NCBI GenBank assembly: GCA_002733765.1
Contig: NVWU01000011.1
Coordinates: 117,021-181,020 of the forward strand
Source of the DNA: Colwellia sp.
GTDB taxonomy: Bacteria; Pseudomonadota; Gammaproteobacteria; Enterobacterales; Alteromonadaceae
Length of the DNA: 64,000 nucleotides
Direction of reading: 5' to 3'
Made by a program: the position numbers and the translations under genes
Shown: positions 63,975-64,000 of the stretch, in pieces
Position numbering within the stretch: position 1 is the stretch's first letter
How the letters are laid out: every line of letters begins with the position of its first letter
The notes under the pieces: generated by a model
Databases searched by the model: none
What the model saw: the letters and a program-made list of their open reading frames with translations, nothing else
Told to the model about the DNA's origin: nothing

Positions 63975-64000
63975 ATGAATATGCCAGAAGCAAGCTTTTT
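63975..64000 (+). CDS. Start of an unidentified gene (partial)
   Basis: Frame MNMPEASF... runs off the window after eight codons. Too short to identify. If the preceding SOS-like box is real it would be a DNA-damage-inducible gene. Confidence 0.4.

Overview
The window looks like a chromosomal segment of a low-GC (high 30s percent by eye) marine gammaproteobacterium of the Alteromonadales, most like Colwellia. This rests on gene order and protein character: tatABC-tatD, hemB, gppA/rhlB/trxA/rho/ubiD/fre, hemCDXY with cyaY, lptM-dapF-yigA-yigB-uvrD, and gmk-rpoZ-spoT-trmH-recG are all gammaproteobacterial arrangements. AT-rich spacers carry many small palindromic repeats. No rRNA, tRNA, CRISPR array or prophage is visible.

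Layout. 1-4.8 kb: Tat export operon, tatD, a membrane diguanylate cyclase, hemB. 4.8-12.1 kb: a short GppA/Ppx phosphatase and rhlB on the minus strand, then trxA, rho, ubiD and fre on the plus strand. 12.2-17.1 kb: minus-strand cyaY-hemC-hemD-hemX-hemY (early haem synthesis beside frataxin). 17.2-24.3 kb: lptM-dapF-yigA-yigB, a PEP-CTERM surface protein gene on the opposite strand, uvrD with a LexA-type box, and a double-receiver diguanylate cyclase; the xerC and cyaA genes found here in Escherichia coli are missing. 24.5-26.8 kb: an accessory island with a REP-associated tyrosine transposase (RAYT) between inverted repeats, a frameshifted MORN/YwqK-like gene, a second RAYT remnant and a perfect 42-44 bp palindrome. 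26.8-29 kb: a dicarboxylate symporter fused to a periplasmic solute-binding domain. 29.5-41.8 kb: polA (with DnaA boxes upstream), recG, trmH, ridA, spoT, rpoZ, gmk, an aspartate/tyrosine aminotransferase and a DUF445 protein. 42-47 kb: an N-formylglutamate amidohydrolase-like protein, greB, a secreted PHB-depolymerase-like esterase and a TonB-dependent receptor. 47-51.3 kb: a LuxR-type regulator facing an SSS-domain hybrid histidine kinase (CrbR/CrbS-like). 51.4-54 kb: MFS transporter, alpha/beta hydrolase and carboxymuconolactone decarboxylase-like protein. 54.2-58.2 kb: an M17 aminopeptidase and Tex. 58.2-60 kb: a candidate Fur-controlled small RNA and a DcaP-like porin. 60.3-63.9 kb: a second SSS-domain hybrid kinase, then the start of an unidentified gene behind an SOS-like box.

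Most genes are housekeeping. The parts most worth following are regulatory or mobile: a promoter overlapping a Fur box that drives about 200 nt of non-coding sequence ending in a strong terminator (58.25-58.49 kb); a consensus sigma-54 promoter in front of the PEP-CTERM gene; three copies of a 47-bp palindromic repeat, one of which encodes the C-terminus of the aminopeptidase; and the RAYT island.
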